This document shows positions 47,883-57,500 of a stretch of 64,000 bases of DNA, piece after piece; position 1 is the first letter of the stretch; every line of letters starts with the position of its first letter. A program made the translations under genes and the position numbers. The DNA is from Paludibacter sp963678465 (GTDB lineage: Bacteria; Bacteroidota; Bacteroidia; Bacteroidales; Paludibacteraceae). The notes beneath the pieces are model-generated. The model was not told the DNA's origin. It did no database searches and worked only from the letters and a program-made list of their open reading frames with translations. The stretch spans positions 620,001 to 684,000 of the forward strand of contig OY782858.1 in assembly GCA_963678465.1 (NCBI GenBank), given 5' to 3'.

Positions 47883-50738
47883 TTATAAAATCACTTTGGA
47901 TCTTCGCTTGCCCGCTTTGAAAATGTATACCTTGTTGCGAATTAAGCCTTTTACGGTTACAATATTTGCATCAGGTACAATCTCTGTGATCTTCTGTCCT
48001 AAAGCATTGAAAACGATGATTGGATTTTCGGTGTCGGCTAAAATTACTTTTACCGATCCGTCTGTTTGTACAAGTGTACGCAATGAATTTATATCCTTGT
48101 CTTCGAGAGTTTTCACTTCTACAATGTTCGAGAAATCAGTTATATTCTCGTATTTTAGTACATTGGCATTGTCGAGGGTTCTGTCGCTTGCTTTTACTTT
48201 GTAATAATGGTATCGGTTTGAAATAAGATTGATGACTGTATCCGATGTGGCTTTCAGCCATTTATTTGTAATGATATAGTCTACGTTTTTCGGGTAAGTG
48301 GCATTCACATCGTCCACAACAGCATAGCCCGTATTTTTTGTGAAAGTGATTCTGAAACGGGTATAATTATCTTCTGTTGAGAAATTAAAAGTATTTATGC
48401 CCGCAAGGGCAGAAGTTACAGCTACATTGTTTACTACATTCCATTTCGTTCCGTTCCAGGCTTCAATAGCCAGATTACCATTGTCTTCGGCCATCGATTT
48501 GGCAAAAAACGAAAATTCTGTAACGGGCAGATAGTATTCTTCGGTTTGGATATAATTCCCTGAGTATTTAAACTGGATGGCAGGAATAGAATCTCCGCTG
48601 TAATTTGTCGATGATGTTATGGCTTCGGCTGAAATTTTCCAGTCATTTGGAGCAACAAGGCCGTTTTTAAATCCTTGTTTGCGGGTTGATGTGCCTTCGG
48701 AAACACTGTAGACGGTCAGATAATAGCCTGATGCATCGTAAACGTCATTCCAGTTGGCAACATAACTTCCCAGCGTTACATCCAACGCTTCGTTGGCCAC
48801 TGGAGGAACTACATATACCGGACGCGTTGATTTTCCATAAACAAGTGTTCTCAGGGTTTCGGTATTTTTCGACGACAGGATGATTGTTTCGTTGTGTGTG
48901 TCAGAAAATGAAGCATACACAGGGTTGTATCTTATTTGAACATAAGTAGTGTCGACCAGCGAATCGATGGCGGCCAGGGCTATGTACCTTCTCCATTTAT
49001 TATCGGGTTCGGTACTTGTTTTCATCTCGAAATTGATGTTGTTCGCAAATGAGATTTTAATGCTATCCTCTAATACTTTACCGTATACTTTGAGTATCTG
49101 AGGCTCAGAAGGTGTTCCCTGTACGGTGTTAAATAATCCAAGGGTATTAAATGTTTCGATTGTCGGAACTTTTCCTCCACCCATAAAACGGAAGTTAATA
49201 ATACCATTTTCTTCTTTAATAAAAGTGATTGGTTTGTTGATAACCACTCCATACCGCAAGGTAGGATTGTATGACCTTACATTGTTTGTTCCCGGAAAGG
49301 CATCGCCAGCCAGGTTCGATTGAGATGTCAGTCCATCTGCTTCGATGATGTCAACGCCCATAGCATTGGGGTTGTTGTTAGGAGTGTTTGAATACCATGA
49401 ATTTTCACTGTAATTAATTCTTGTAATCAGCAGTCCATGCCCGGGTAAATAGCTGTCCCAGCCCGTTTTCTGACGATTTTCGAGAGTGAAGAATTCGGTA
49501 GGTTTGGGATTGGCACCATTCATATTATGATTGCCATACTGCGTAATAATATATGCTTTATTACTTGTGATTAATGGCTCAATCGTAACCTGTTGAGCTG
49601 TTTTAAGCTCTATTGGGATCAACCAGTTCAGGTAAAAGCGATCGTAGGCCGAATAGGTCGGCGGTGTGCGCCCAGCGTTAAGATAAGCTCCGGAATCCAT
49701 GATGTTCCATGATAAAAGTGTGTGATGGGTAGCGTTATCGGTAGCATAGTAATCGGGCAAACCAAGCACATGGCCGAATTCGTGGCAAAAAGTTCCGATA
49801 CCGCACATGCTGCTTCCTGCACTGCCACGTAACTCGGAGGTACAAGCATAGTCGGAAACTATTTTATCGTCGAATTTTGTGTTGGTGTTGGCCAATGCCC
49901 AACGATGAGGCCAGATTGTATTGTCTGGTCCGCCTTCGGCTTCGTTGTTGCCGGCATAGTATACAAATATATTGTCGATAAATCCATCATTGTCGGTGTC
50001 GTACTGAGTGAAATCAACACCAGCTTCATTCGCTTTCGTACAGGCATCAATAACCATTTGGCGTGGATTTCTATCTTCTTCGGATACGTTTTCGCCATAA
50101 TATTTCATATCGTTAGGTAGCGTGAAAGGGCCTACCACATCGAAGTTTGGAGCGAAAGCGCCGTTTGATGCATCTCTGAAGTAATCGCGCGCCGAACCGG
50201 TTCCTCCATTGGCACTGTAACCCTCCTGATTTAATAAATTACTGAAGGAAGCCTGAGGATTTGCTGTCACAAAGCTTTTGTCCGAAAAATTGACCAATAT
50301 AACGAGCGATTTTGGACTTCCTGTCAGAGGATATGCTTTTTGAGCTGTGGCAGAACTATTAACTGCAGCTATTCTCGCAGCTCTTTTCGAAGACGTAGTT
50401 TTTCTTATTTCAGTATTCTGAGGTATGTTATTGAGAAACTTTTTTTCACGAGCTGTTCTTTTATTCAATTCTTTGGCCCTGAAACCACTGTTCCTGATAG
50501 TTCCATCTGGTTCCAACGTTCCGTAATTAAGAAATCCTTTCTGGTCGCGAACCAATAAATATCCATCGGTGGTGGTTTTGTAATTAAAAAACTCATCTCC
50601 ACGTAGTTGAACGGTTATTTCGGTGCCATCTGGCTGGGTTATTTTTACAGGATAAGGTGATGCAGGTATGGCAAGTGCTTTAAAAGCAGTGAGTAAGCTC
50701 AATATAATTGCAAATGTCAGAATTGAAATTTTTCTCAT
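47883..50738 (-). CDS. M6 family metalloprotease (immune inhibitor A type), secreted
   Basis: 951 residues. Signal peptide 1-24, an N-terminal propeptide-like region, and the M6 zinc motif H-E-F-G-H-V-L-G-L-P-D at about 319-329. Downstream are beta-sandwich domains and a C-terminal ~70 residues (S-V-K-V-I-L-A-D-T-E-N, V-F-N-A-L-G-Q-K-I, V-Y-I-F-K-A-G) resembling a T9SS C-terminal sorting domain. It should degrade extracellular proteins. I start at 50738 because a TATCTTTG box lies at 50765-50758 on the minus strand, just upstream, which excludes the frame's earlier Met at 50780. Confidence 0.88.
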   Translation of the reverse strand: MRKISILTFAIILSLLTAFKALAIPASPYPVKITQPDGTEITVQLRGDEFFNYKTTTDGYLLVRDQKGFLNYGTLEPDGTIRNSGFRAKELNKRTAREKKFLNNIPQNTEIRKTTSSKRAARIAAVNSSATAQKAYPLTGSPKSLVILVNFSDKSFVTANPQASFSNLLNQEGYSANGGTGSARDYFRDASNGAFAPNFDVVGPFTLPNDMKYYGENVSEEDRNPRQMVIDACTKANEAGVDFTQYDTDNDGFIDNIFVYYAGNNEAEGGPDNTIWPHRWALANTNTKFDDKIVSDYACTSELRGSAGSSMCGIGTFCHEFGHVLGLPDYYATDNATHHTLLSWNIMDSGAYLNAGRTPPTYSAYDRFYLNWLIPIELKTAQQVTIEPLITSNKAYIITQYGNHNMNGANPKPTEFFTLENRQKTGWDSYLPGHGLLITRINYSENSWYSNTPNNNPNAMGVDIIEADGLTSQSNLAGDAFPGTNNVRSYNPTLRYGVVINKPITFIKEENGIINFRFMGGGKVPTIETFNTLGLFNTVQGTPSEPQILKVYGKVLEDSIKISFANNINFEMKTSTEPDNKWRRYIALAAIDSLVDTTYVQIRYNPVYASFSDTHNETIILSSKNTETLRTLVYGKSTRPVYVVPPVANEALDVTLGSYVANWNDVYDASGYYLTVYSVSEGTSTRKQGFKNGLVAPNDWKISAEAITSSTNYSGDSIPAIQFKYSGNYIQTEEYYLPVTEFSFFAKSMAEDNGNLAIEAWNGTKWNVVNNVAVTSALAGINTFNFSTEDNYTRFRITFTKNTGYAVVDDVNATYPKNVDYIITNKWLKATSDTVINLISNRYHYYKVKASDRTLDNANVLKYENITDFSNIVEVKTLEDKDINSLRTLVQTDGSVKVILADTENPIIVFNALGQKITEIVPDANIVTVKGLIRNKVYIFKAGKRRSKVIL

Positions 50739-50757
50739 AAAAAAATAAATTAGCGTA

Positions 50758-50765
50758 CAAAGATA
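50758..50765 (-). promoter_or_regulatory. Promoter -7 box of the M6 protease gene
   Basis: TATCTTTG, 20 bp upstream of the ATG at 50738, so the mRNA leader is very short. Confidence 0.65.
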
Positions 50766-50842
50766 ACTAAAATAAGACATTAAAAGTTTTTAAAATGCTT
50801 TTAATGTCTTATTTGTTCTTAGATATTAACGATTATTTGTTC

Positions 50843-51211
50843 TTACTTTTTAAAAATGAAATAAACAGCGAGCACCAGAAAAATAAATCCAATAAAATGA
50901 TTCCATCGAAAAGTCTCATTTTTAAAGGCCATTGTTGAGAAAACAGTGAAGACAATGAGTGTGATCACTTCCTGAATTACTTTTAGTTGAAGGAGCGTAA
51001 ACGGTCCTCCATTTTCGCGGAAACCAATCCTGTTCGCAGGGACCTGAAAGATGTACTCAAAAAAGGCAATTCCCCAACTTATAAGGATGATAGCAATAAT
51101 GGGAAGGGATTCGAACCATTTAAATTCGCGCAATTTCAGATGCCCATACCATGCAAATGTCATAAATACATTGGATATGACAAGTAAAGTGATTGTTAGA
51201 AATATTTTCAT
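50843..51211 (-). CDS. DUF486 / DMT family membrane protein
   Basis: 122 residues with four hydrophobic helices (about 2-22, 36-56, 76-96 and 102-120). F-A-W-Y-G-H-L-K and A-F-F-E-Y-I-F-Q-V-P-A-N-R-I-G are the recognisable parts of DUF486, a small family in the drug/metabolite transporter group. Substrate unknown. It starts 13 bp after the ttcA stop on the same strand, so it is read together with ttcA. Confidence 0.88.
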   Translation of the reverse strand: MKIFLTITLLVISNVFMTFAWYGHLKLREFKWFESLPIIAIILISWGIAFFEYIFQVPANRIGFRENGGPFTLLQLKVIQEVITLIVFTVFSTMAFKNETFRWNHFIGFIFLVLAVYFIFKK

Positions 51212-51224
51212 GAAGACCGTGTTT

Positions 51225-51995
51225 TTAAGAAGACTTTTTTTTCGATTTCGATTGGTTCTGAGGTAAGTATTCTGATTTTATATTTTGCATGGCATTCCAC
51301 ATGCTTTGTCGTACATCCGGATTTAGTTTTTCAAGTTCATGCATCAGTTGTTTTGCATCTCTTCGCGATGAATCTTTTTCGTATGGACAATTTTTTATTT
51401 GTTTGGTGTAAGCTCTTATCCGTTCCAACTCTTTCAGCTCTTTTTCCGAAATCAATGCCAGGGGACGAATAATTGTCATGTCGAATTTCTCCATTTTTAG
51501 CATTGGAGGCATCGAACCAAATGAACCCTGAAATATCAGGTTCATAAGCAGGGTTTCGGTAATGTCGTCCAGATGATGACCCAGAGCAATTTTATTGCAA
51601 TTCAATTCTTCTGCCACTTTGAACAATGCTTTTCGGCGCTGCCACGAGCAGAGGAAACAGAATGATTTAGATGTGTCGTCGGAAGTTTCGAAGCGGGTAG
51701 TGCGATGTACGAAATCGATACCAAAATTTTTGCAAAAAGTATCGAGGTATTCGAGATCAGAAATGTATGGCGTATTTTCAACAGAAATGTGTACGGCCGA
51801 CACCTTAAAACGAGGAACAAAAACCTTCATCCTGTTGCCTAGCAATTCAACTAAAGCAAGTGAATCTTTACCCCCCGAAAGCCCAATGAGGATATGGTCG
51901 TTGTCCTCGATAAGTCTGAAGTCGCTGAGTGCTTTTTTGAATTTTGCGTTGATTGAAGTAATCGTTTTGTTGTCGGTTTTGCTTAGTTCGTTCAT
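51225..51995 (-). CDS. ttcA: tRNA 2-thiocytidine biosynthesis protein TtcA
   Basis: 256 residues. The PP-loop ATP motif S-G-G-K-D-S is at about 39-44 and the C-x-x-C that binds the cluster (C-F-L-C) at about 112-115, with the R-x-x-x-L downstream. A further Cys is in C-P-Y-E. TtcA activates C32 of tRNA with ATP and inserts sulfur. Full length. It heads a two-gene operon with the DUF486 gene and lies upstream of, and divergent from, the tRNA cluster. Confidence 0.93.
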   Translation of the reverse strand: MNELSKTDNKTITSINAKFKKALSDFRLIEDNDHILIGLSGGKDSLALVELLGNRMKVFVPRFKVSAVHISVENTPYISDLEYLDTFCKNFGIDFVHRTTRFETSDDTSKSFCFLCSWQRRKALFKVAEELNCNKIALGHHLDDITETLLMNLIFQGSFGSMPPMLKMEKFDMTIIRPLALISEKELKELERIRAYTKQIKNCPYEKDSSRRDAKQLMHELEKLNPDVRQSMWNAMQNIKSEYLPQNQSKSKKKSS

Positions 51996-52171
51996 GTTTT
52001 ATGCCTTATGGAGTGCAAAATTAGTAAAAGTTGAAGTATAATGCAGCTTTTGGTGGACTAAATTATTTTACGTTATATTTCTTTTGAAGGAATAAATGAA
52101 AGAAAATCAATTGTGTAGTGTGATTTGTTCTGAGAAAAACTAAGAAAACCTACATTTTTCGGGCTGAAATA

Positions 52172-52202
52172 TTTGTAAATTCTCAAAAAGAAACTATCTT
52201 TG
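52172..52202 (+). promoter_or_regulatory. Promoter of the tRNA cluster
   Basis: TTTG at 52172-52175, 19 bp, then TATCTTTG at 52195-52202; the tRNA-Gly starts 60 bp downstream. Confidence 0.75.
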
Positions 52203-52262
52203 CACCGCAATTGCAAAAGAGATGAAATAACGATTTCATTTTAAAAACAAAAAAAAATAATT

Positions 52263-52319
<57 letters not shown>

Positions 52320-52335
<16 letters not shown>

Positions 52336-52415
52336 CAAGCAAAAGATGCGAAACTAAAATAAAGGGACGAAGAAGTTTATCCCGATTATTTATCGGGAAG
52401 TCCCGTTTTTCGCTC
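52320..52415. repeat. Duplicated tRNA-Gly 3' end (17-bp direct repeat)
   Basis: AGTCCCGTTTTTCGCTC at 52320-52336 (inside the tRNA and just after) recurs exactly at 52399-52415. The 62 bp between carry no gene. Confidence 0.8.
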
Positions 52416-52430
52416 TTGGAAATTTAAAAA

Positions 52431-52460
52431 AAAGCGAAACGGACGTGTTTCGCTTTTTTT
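52431..52460 (+). terminator. Terminator-like hairpin in the tRNA cluster
   Basis: A 10-bp stem (AAAGCGAAAC at 52431-52440 with 52447-52456) followed by T-rich sequence; separates tRNA-Gly from the tRNA-Leu genes. Confidence 0.75.
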
Positions 52461-52484
52461 CTCTCTACAACAGAATTACCATTT

Positions 52485-52568
52485 GCCCAAATGGTGAAAT
52501 TGGTAGACACGCTAGTTTCAGGGACTAGTGGCCGCAAGGCTGTGCAGGTTCGAGTCCTGTTTTGGGCA
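52485..52568 (+). tRNA. tRNA-Leu (anticodon CAG)
   Basis: 84 nt, class II with long variable arm; acceptor GCCCAAA / TTTGGGC, anticodon arm CTAGT-TTCAGGG-ACTAG, T arm with GGTTCGAGTCC. Discriminator A as expected for leucine. Confidence 0.95.
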
Positions 52569-52597
52569 CAATAAAGTTTTTTCCCTCATATTGATTT

Positions 52598-52681
52598 GCG
52601 CAGATGGTGAAATTGGTAGACACGCTACTTTGAGGGGGTAGTGCCGGTTACGGTGTGTGAGTTCGAGTCTCATTCTGCGCA
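52598..52681 (+). tRNA. tRNA-Leu (anticodon GAG)
   Basis: 84 nt, class II; acceptor GCGCAGA / TCTGCGC, anticodon arm CTACT-TTGAGGG-GGTAG, long variable arm, T arm with GTTCGAGTC and discriminator A. Confidence 0.95.
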
Positions 52682-52683
52682 CT

Positions 52684-52722
52684 AAAAAAAGTTCTTTTTC
52701 CTATGGAAGAAGAACTTTTTTT
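52684..52722 (+). terminator. Terminator of the tRNA cluster
   Basis: A-rich stem AAAAAAGTTCTT with its complement ending TTTTTTT (52684-52696 with 52710-52722). Confidence 0.8.
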
Positions 52723-52769
52723 GTGTTATCTGAGCTGTTGATGTTGCTTTGTAGGTAATAAGTACATAA

Positions 52770-52814
52770 AAACAGAGCGATGCTGAAAAAATAATTTCAG
52801 GCATCGCTCTGTTT
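52770..52814 (-). terminator. Terminator of the superoxide dismutase gene
   Basis: A 14-bp perfect stem (52770-52783 with 52801-52814), with extra inner pairs TGAAA / TTTCA, then TTTTTAT on the minus strand. Confidence 0.85.
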
Positions 52815-52841
52815 ATTTATCTGAGAATAAAAAGAGTTTGT

Positions 52842-53519
52842 TTATTTCTCATTTATAAGTCTTTCAACTTCTTTCCAGTTTACAATTTCCCAAAATGCTT
52901 TTACATAGGCAGCACGTTTCGACTGATATTTCAGATAATAAGCGTGTTCCCAAATATCAAGCATTAGTACAGGTTTGCCTTTGACGTTGATAACCGACAT
53001 CATTGTATTGTCCTGATTGGGAGTGGTTACTATTTTAAGCTTGCCGGCTTCATCTTTGATGACCCATGCCCAGCCCGAACCAAAACGAGCCAATGCCGCC
53101 TTTTCAAATTCTGTTTTAAGTACTTCCACACTTCCGAAATTTTTGACGATAATGGCTTCAAGTTCGGGCGACATCGGCGCACTTCCGGCCGGAGCAAGAG
53201 TTTTCCAGAACAAACTGTGGTTGTAGTGGCCGCCTCCGTTATTTCTTACCGCTGTTTGGATGTCGGCAGGTAATGTGTTGATACTTGCCAATAGATTAGT
53301 GATACTTTTCTTCTGTAAATCTGGGTATTTCTCAAGCGCTTTGTTCAGGTTGGCTACATAGGCCGCATGATGATTGTTGAGATGGATAAACATCGTAGTG
53401 CTATCAATGTAAGGTTCCAGCGCATTGTATTTGTAAGGCAATGCAGGTACCTGAAATTGTGCAAATACAGACAGTGTAGAAACTATCCATATGGCAAGCG
53501 TGACAAGAATTTGTTTCAT
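52842..53519 (-). CDS. Fe/Mn superoxide dismutase with signal peptide
   Basis: 225 residues. A signal peptide (1-20, S-V-F-A-Q) precedes a standard Fe/Mn-SOD of about 200 residues: H-L-N-N-H-H-A-A-Y (first metal His), G-G-G-H-Y-N-H-S-L-F-W (second His), G-S-G-W-A-W and M-L-D-I-W-E-H-A-Y-Y-L-K-Y (Asp and His ligands). It dismutates superoxide to peroxide and oxygen. The leader predicts export to the periplasm, unlike the usual cytosolic enzyme. Fe/Mn preference is not decided by sequence alone. A TATATTTG box is at 53568-53561 on the minus strand. Confidence 0.93.
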   Translation of the reverse strand: MKQILVTLAIWIVSTLSVFAQFQVPALPYKYNALEPYIDSTTMFIHLNNHHAAYVANLNKALEKYPDLQKKSITNLLASINTLPADIQTAVRNNGGGHYNHSLFWKTLAPAGSAPMSPELEAIIVKNFGSVEVLKTEFEKAALARFGSGWAWVIKDEAGKLKIVTTPNQDNTMMSVINVKGKPVLMLDIWEHAYYLKYQSKRAAYVKAFWEIVNWKEVERLINEK

Positions 53520-53560
53520 AATTATTAATTGTTAATTGATTGTTTTTATTATAATAACAG

Positions 53561-53568
53561 CAAATATA
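53561..53568 (-). promoter_or_regulatory. Promoter -7 box of the superoxide dismutase gene
   Basis: TATATTTG on the minus strand, 42 bp upstream of the ATG. Confidence 0.5.
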
Positions 53569-53712
53569 GATGATTGTTTAAAAAGAAATTTATACCAAAA
53601 GCATTAAAAATCTACTTTTTCACTCCTTTTAACTTTTGAATTGTACTTTTTATAACTCCGAAACGTTATTCAAGTCGGTCATATGTGCATATTGTATTCG
53701 GGTTTGCTCTTA

Positions 53713-53743
53713 TTGTAAGAGTTACAAAAAATCTGTACATTTG
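53713..53743 (+). promoter_or_regulatory. Promoter of ruvA
   Basis: TTG at 53713-53715, 20 bp, then TACATTTG at 53736-53743; 30 bp to the ATG at 53773. Confidence 0.7.
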
Positions 53744-53772
53744 CAAGTTATAAATTAAAAAACTAAAATTTA

Positions 53773-54366
53773 ATGTTTGATTATATTAAGGGTGAGCCCA
53801 CTGAGCTTAATCCCGCTTATGTAGTGTTGGAAACCGGAGGGATAGGTTATTGTATTCATATTACTTTGCCAACTTTTTCGGCGCTTGGAGGAAAAACGAA
53901 TGCTAAACTCTATGTTTACGAAGCCATTCGCGAAGATGCTCATCTGCTATATGGTTTTATGAATCAGGCCGAACGACAGTTGTTTTTGTTGCTTATTTCG
54001 GTATCGGGGATTGGTGCCAATACGGCGCGAATGATCATGTCGTCGTATTCAACGCAGGAAATTCAGGAAATGATAGCTACCGGAAATGTTGTGGCACTCA
54101 ACGCTATAAAAGGTATCGGAAGCAAGACGGCTCAACGCATTATTGTGGATTTGAAAGACAAAATTCAGAAGATTGCTTTAACTCCGGGTCAGAGCATGAG
54201 TCCTGTTTTTGCTGCCAATAACGAACTGAAGGAAGAGGCTGTTTCAGCGCTTGTGATGTTGGGTTTTGCTGCTGCTGCTTCACAAAAAACAGTGGATCAG
54301 ATTCTCAAATCGGAACCTCATTTAAGAGTGGAGCAGTTGATAAAAATGGCGCTTAAAATGATGTAG
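53773..54366 (+). CDS. ruvA: Holliday junction branch migration protein RuvA
   Basis: 197 residues. An OB-fold domain (1-65), the helix-hairpin-helix domain (V-S-G-I-G-A-N-T-A and I-K-G-I-G-S-K-T-A-Q-R-I, about 75-135) and the small C-terminal domain that binds RuvB (about 150-197). RuvA tetramers hold the four-way junction while RuvB pumps DNA. Size normal. ruvA next to sprA is an arrangement seen in other Bacteroidota. ruvB and ruvC are not in the window. Confidence 0.96.
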   Translation: MFDYIKGEPTELNPAYVVLETGGIGYCIHITLPTFSALGGKTNAKLYVYEAIREDAHLLYGFMNQAERQLFLLLISVSGIGANTARMIMSSYSTQEIQEMIATGNVVALNAIKGIGSKTAQRIIVDLKDKIQKIALTPGQSMSPVFAANNELKEEAVSALVMLGFAAAASQKTVDQILKSEPHLRVEQLIKMALKMM

Positions 54367-54517
54367 GCCTTGTGATTTGAAAATTTTGAGATTTGAAAAT
54401 TTGAAAATGAGATGAATCAATTGCTTATTTTTTTTATACATAAAACTTAGAGAAACAAAACGGTCTTTTTCTTAAACTTACACCTTTACAAATCATCAAT
54501 CGAAGTCAAAATTATTT

Positions 54518-57500
54518 ATGATAAAACTCCCTAAAGTATCAGCACTTATTGTTTTACTCATAGTTGTTTTCAGCTCAGCATATGCATTGGTAAATACCGT
54601 TCAACTTACCAATGCTGAGCCTCAACAAATTGCTGTTACTGAAACTCCAACTGATACCACTTCCGATTTTAAAATAAAAAAATATAAGCAGGATACTTAC
54701 GATGAGCTTACTAATGTTTATCCAATGGACAACAGCGTGCCTTCGAACATAAAATCGGTAGTGGAATATGATGCGAAATCGGGGAATTATATTTTCAAAA
54801 CTTATGCAGGTAATATGGAAATTGCAACTCCGTACCTGATGACAGGCGAGGAGTACAGAAACTATTCAGCTCAAAAAGAAATTCAAAACTACTGGAAAGA
54901 GAAAAATGCATCTGCAACTGTCGACAACGAAGATAAGTTTTCAGTTTCGGATATGAAATTCAGTTTAGGGCCTGCCGATAAGGTGTTCGGTCCCGGAGGT
55001 TTGCAGGTGAAAACACAGGGTTCGGCCGAGCTTGTGTTTGGAGCTAAACACAATAAAGTTGATAATCCGGCATATACCGAAGCCATGCGGAGTAATACCA
55101 CGCCTGAGTTTGATATGAAAATTCAGATGAATGTAACTGCTTCGGTGGGCGATAAGGTTTCGTTTGGATTGAACTACAACACAGAATCTACTTTCGATTT
55201 CGACCAAAAAATGGTAAAACTTGCTTACAAGGGTAAGGAAGATGATATTATTAAAAATATACAGGCAGGGAATGTAAGTATGCCGCTGAATAGTTCGCTC
55301 ATTAGTGGTAGCACAGCTCTTTTTGGAGTGAAAACAGATTTGCAGTTCGGAAAATTAAGTGTTTCGGCCATTGCTTCGCAACAGGAATCGGAAACAAAAA
55401 CCGTGAGTTCGAAGGGGGGCGTACAAACTACCGAATTTGAAGTGAAAGCTGATAATTACGACGAAAACCGTCACTTTTTCCTTGGACATTATTTCCGCGA
55501 AACCTACGAAAGTTCGTTAAGTAATCTTCCTTTTGTTTCCTCAGGAGTGACCATCAATCGTGTGGAGGTGTGGATTACAAATAAAAGAGCCAATTACGAT
55601 CAATCGCGTAACATTATTGCTTTTATGGATTTGGGTGAAGCTAAGCGCATTGACAATACTGCACTTTGGCGAAAGACTGCAACCAGAGATTTACCTCAGA
55701 ACAAAGCAAATAATCTTTACGAAGATATAAAACAGATTGCGGATGTGCGAAATATTCAGCAGTCCAATGCTAAGTTATCCGAAACTTACGGAAATAATAT
55801 CGTGGGCGGTGAGGATTATGAGAAAATTGAGAGTGCCCGCAAGCTCGATCCATCGGAGTATACGCTGAACAAAGAGCTGGGTACTATCTCGTTAAAATCG
55901 CAACTGAATCCTGACGAAGTGTTGGGAGTAGCCTACGAGTACACGCAGGGAGGTATTGTGTATCAGGTCGGTGAATTTTCGACAGATGCAGTAAATATAC
56001 CTGATGCATTGATTGTTAAGTTGCTGAAAAGTACTGCGCAATCGCCTCAGCTGGCTTTGTGGGATTTGATGATGAAGAATGTGTACTATCTTGGCGCCAT
56101 GCAAATACAGAGTGAGAAGTTCGTCCTCAATGTAGTGTACCGAAACGATTCGGTAGGAACTAATATGCAGTATCTTACTGAAGGTAATGTGAAGAATAAA
56201 TTATTACTGAGAGTAATGAATGTGGATAGGCTTGATGTGAAAAACAACCTAAATCCGGATGGGAAATTCGATTATGTGGAAGGAGTAACCGTATTGTCGT
56301 CGGCAGGCAGAATTATTTTCCCTGTACTTGAGCCTTTTGGATCGCATCTGCGTGAGGCCATTGGAAACGATGCCATTGCCGATAAATATGTTTTTCAGGA
56401 ATTGTATGATTCTACCCTCGTGGTAGCACAGGAATTAAGCGATAAGAACAAATTCAGCTTAGTTGGCGAATATAAATCGTCAAGTGGTTCGGAAATAAGG
56501 CTCAATGCTATGAATGTTCCGCGGGGATCGGTGACGGTAACTGCCGGTGGCGCCACCCTTGTGGAAAATGTTGATTATACGGTGGACTATACAATGGGTT
56601 CAGTTTCCATTCTTAACCAGTCTATTCTCGAATCAGGGACAAATATCGATGTAAAACTTGAAAATCAGTCGATGTTTAGTATGCAACGTAAATCGTTGGT
56701 TGGTACGCATATGGAGTATCAGTTCAACAAGGATTTCAGCATCGGTGGTACAATAATGCACTTGTCGGAAACACCATTGACAAAAAAAGTAAACACAGGA
56801 AACGAACCTATTTCGAATACAATTTGGGGTCTGAATACGTCCTGGCGAGGCGAATCGCAGTGGCTTACCAATTTGCTTGATAAACTGCCGTTTGTAAATG
56901 CAACTAAACCATCGACTATAGCATTGAATGCTGAGTTTGCGCAGTTAATTCCGGGACATTCAAATGTTGTGGGTTCGAAGGGTTTGGCCTATATCGACGA
57001 TTTTGAATCGACAAAAACATCCATCGATTTACATTATCCCTCCAGCTGGTACCTTGCTTCAACGCCGTATAATTCGGATCCGGATGCGCTTTTTCCGGAA
57101 GCCAAACTTACTACTACTGAATATGGTAAAAACCGTGCCTTATTTGCCTGGTATTATGTGGATCAGATATTGAATTCGAAGAATCCGGGACGTACAACGC
57201 CGGTAAACCTCAGAAATAATGAAGCATCCCAATCGAACCATTACACGCGCGATGTACTTATCAAGGAAGTTTTCCCGAATAAAAGCTATCTTTCCTACAA
57301 TCCATCCATTCTTACGGTGATGAATTTATCTTATTTTCCTACCGAACGTGGACCTTATAACCTCGATGTGGATGGAATGGACGAAAACGGTTATCTCACC
57401 AATCCAGAGAAACGTTGGGGTGGAATTATGCGTAAACTGGATGTGACTGATTTCGAAACTTCGAACATCGAATACATCGAGTTTTGGATGATGGATCCGT

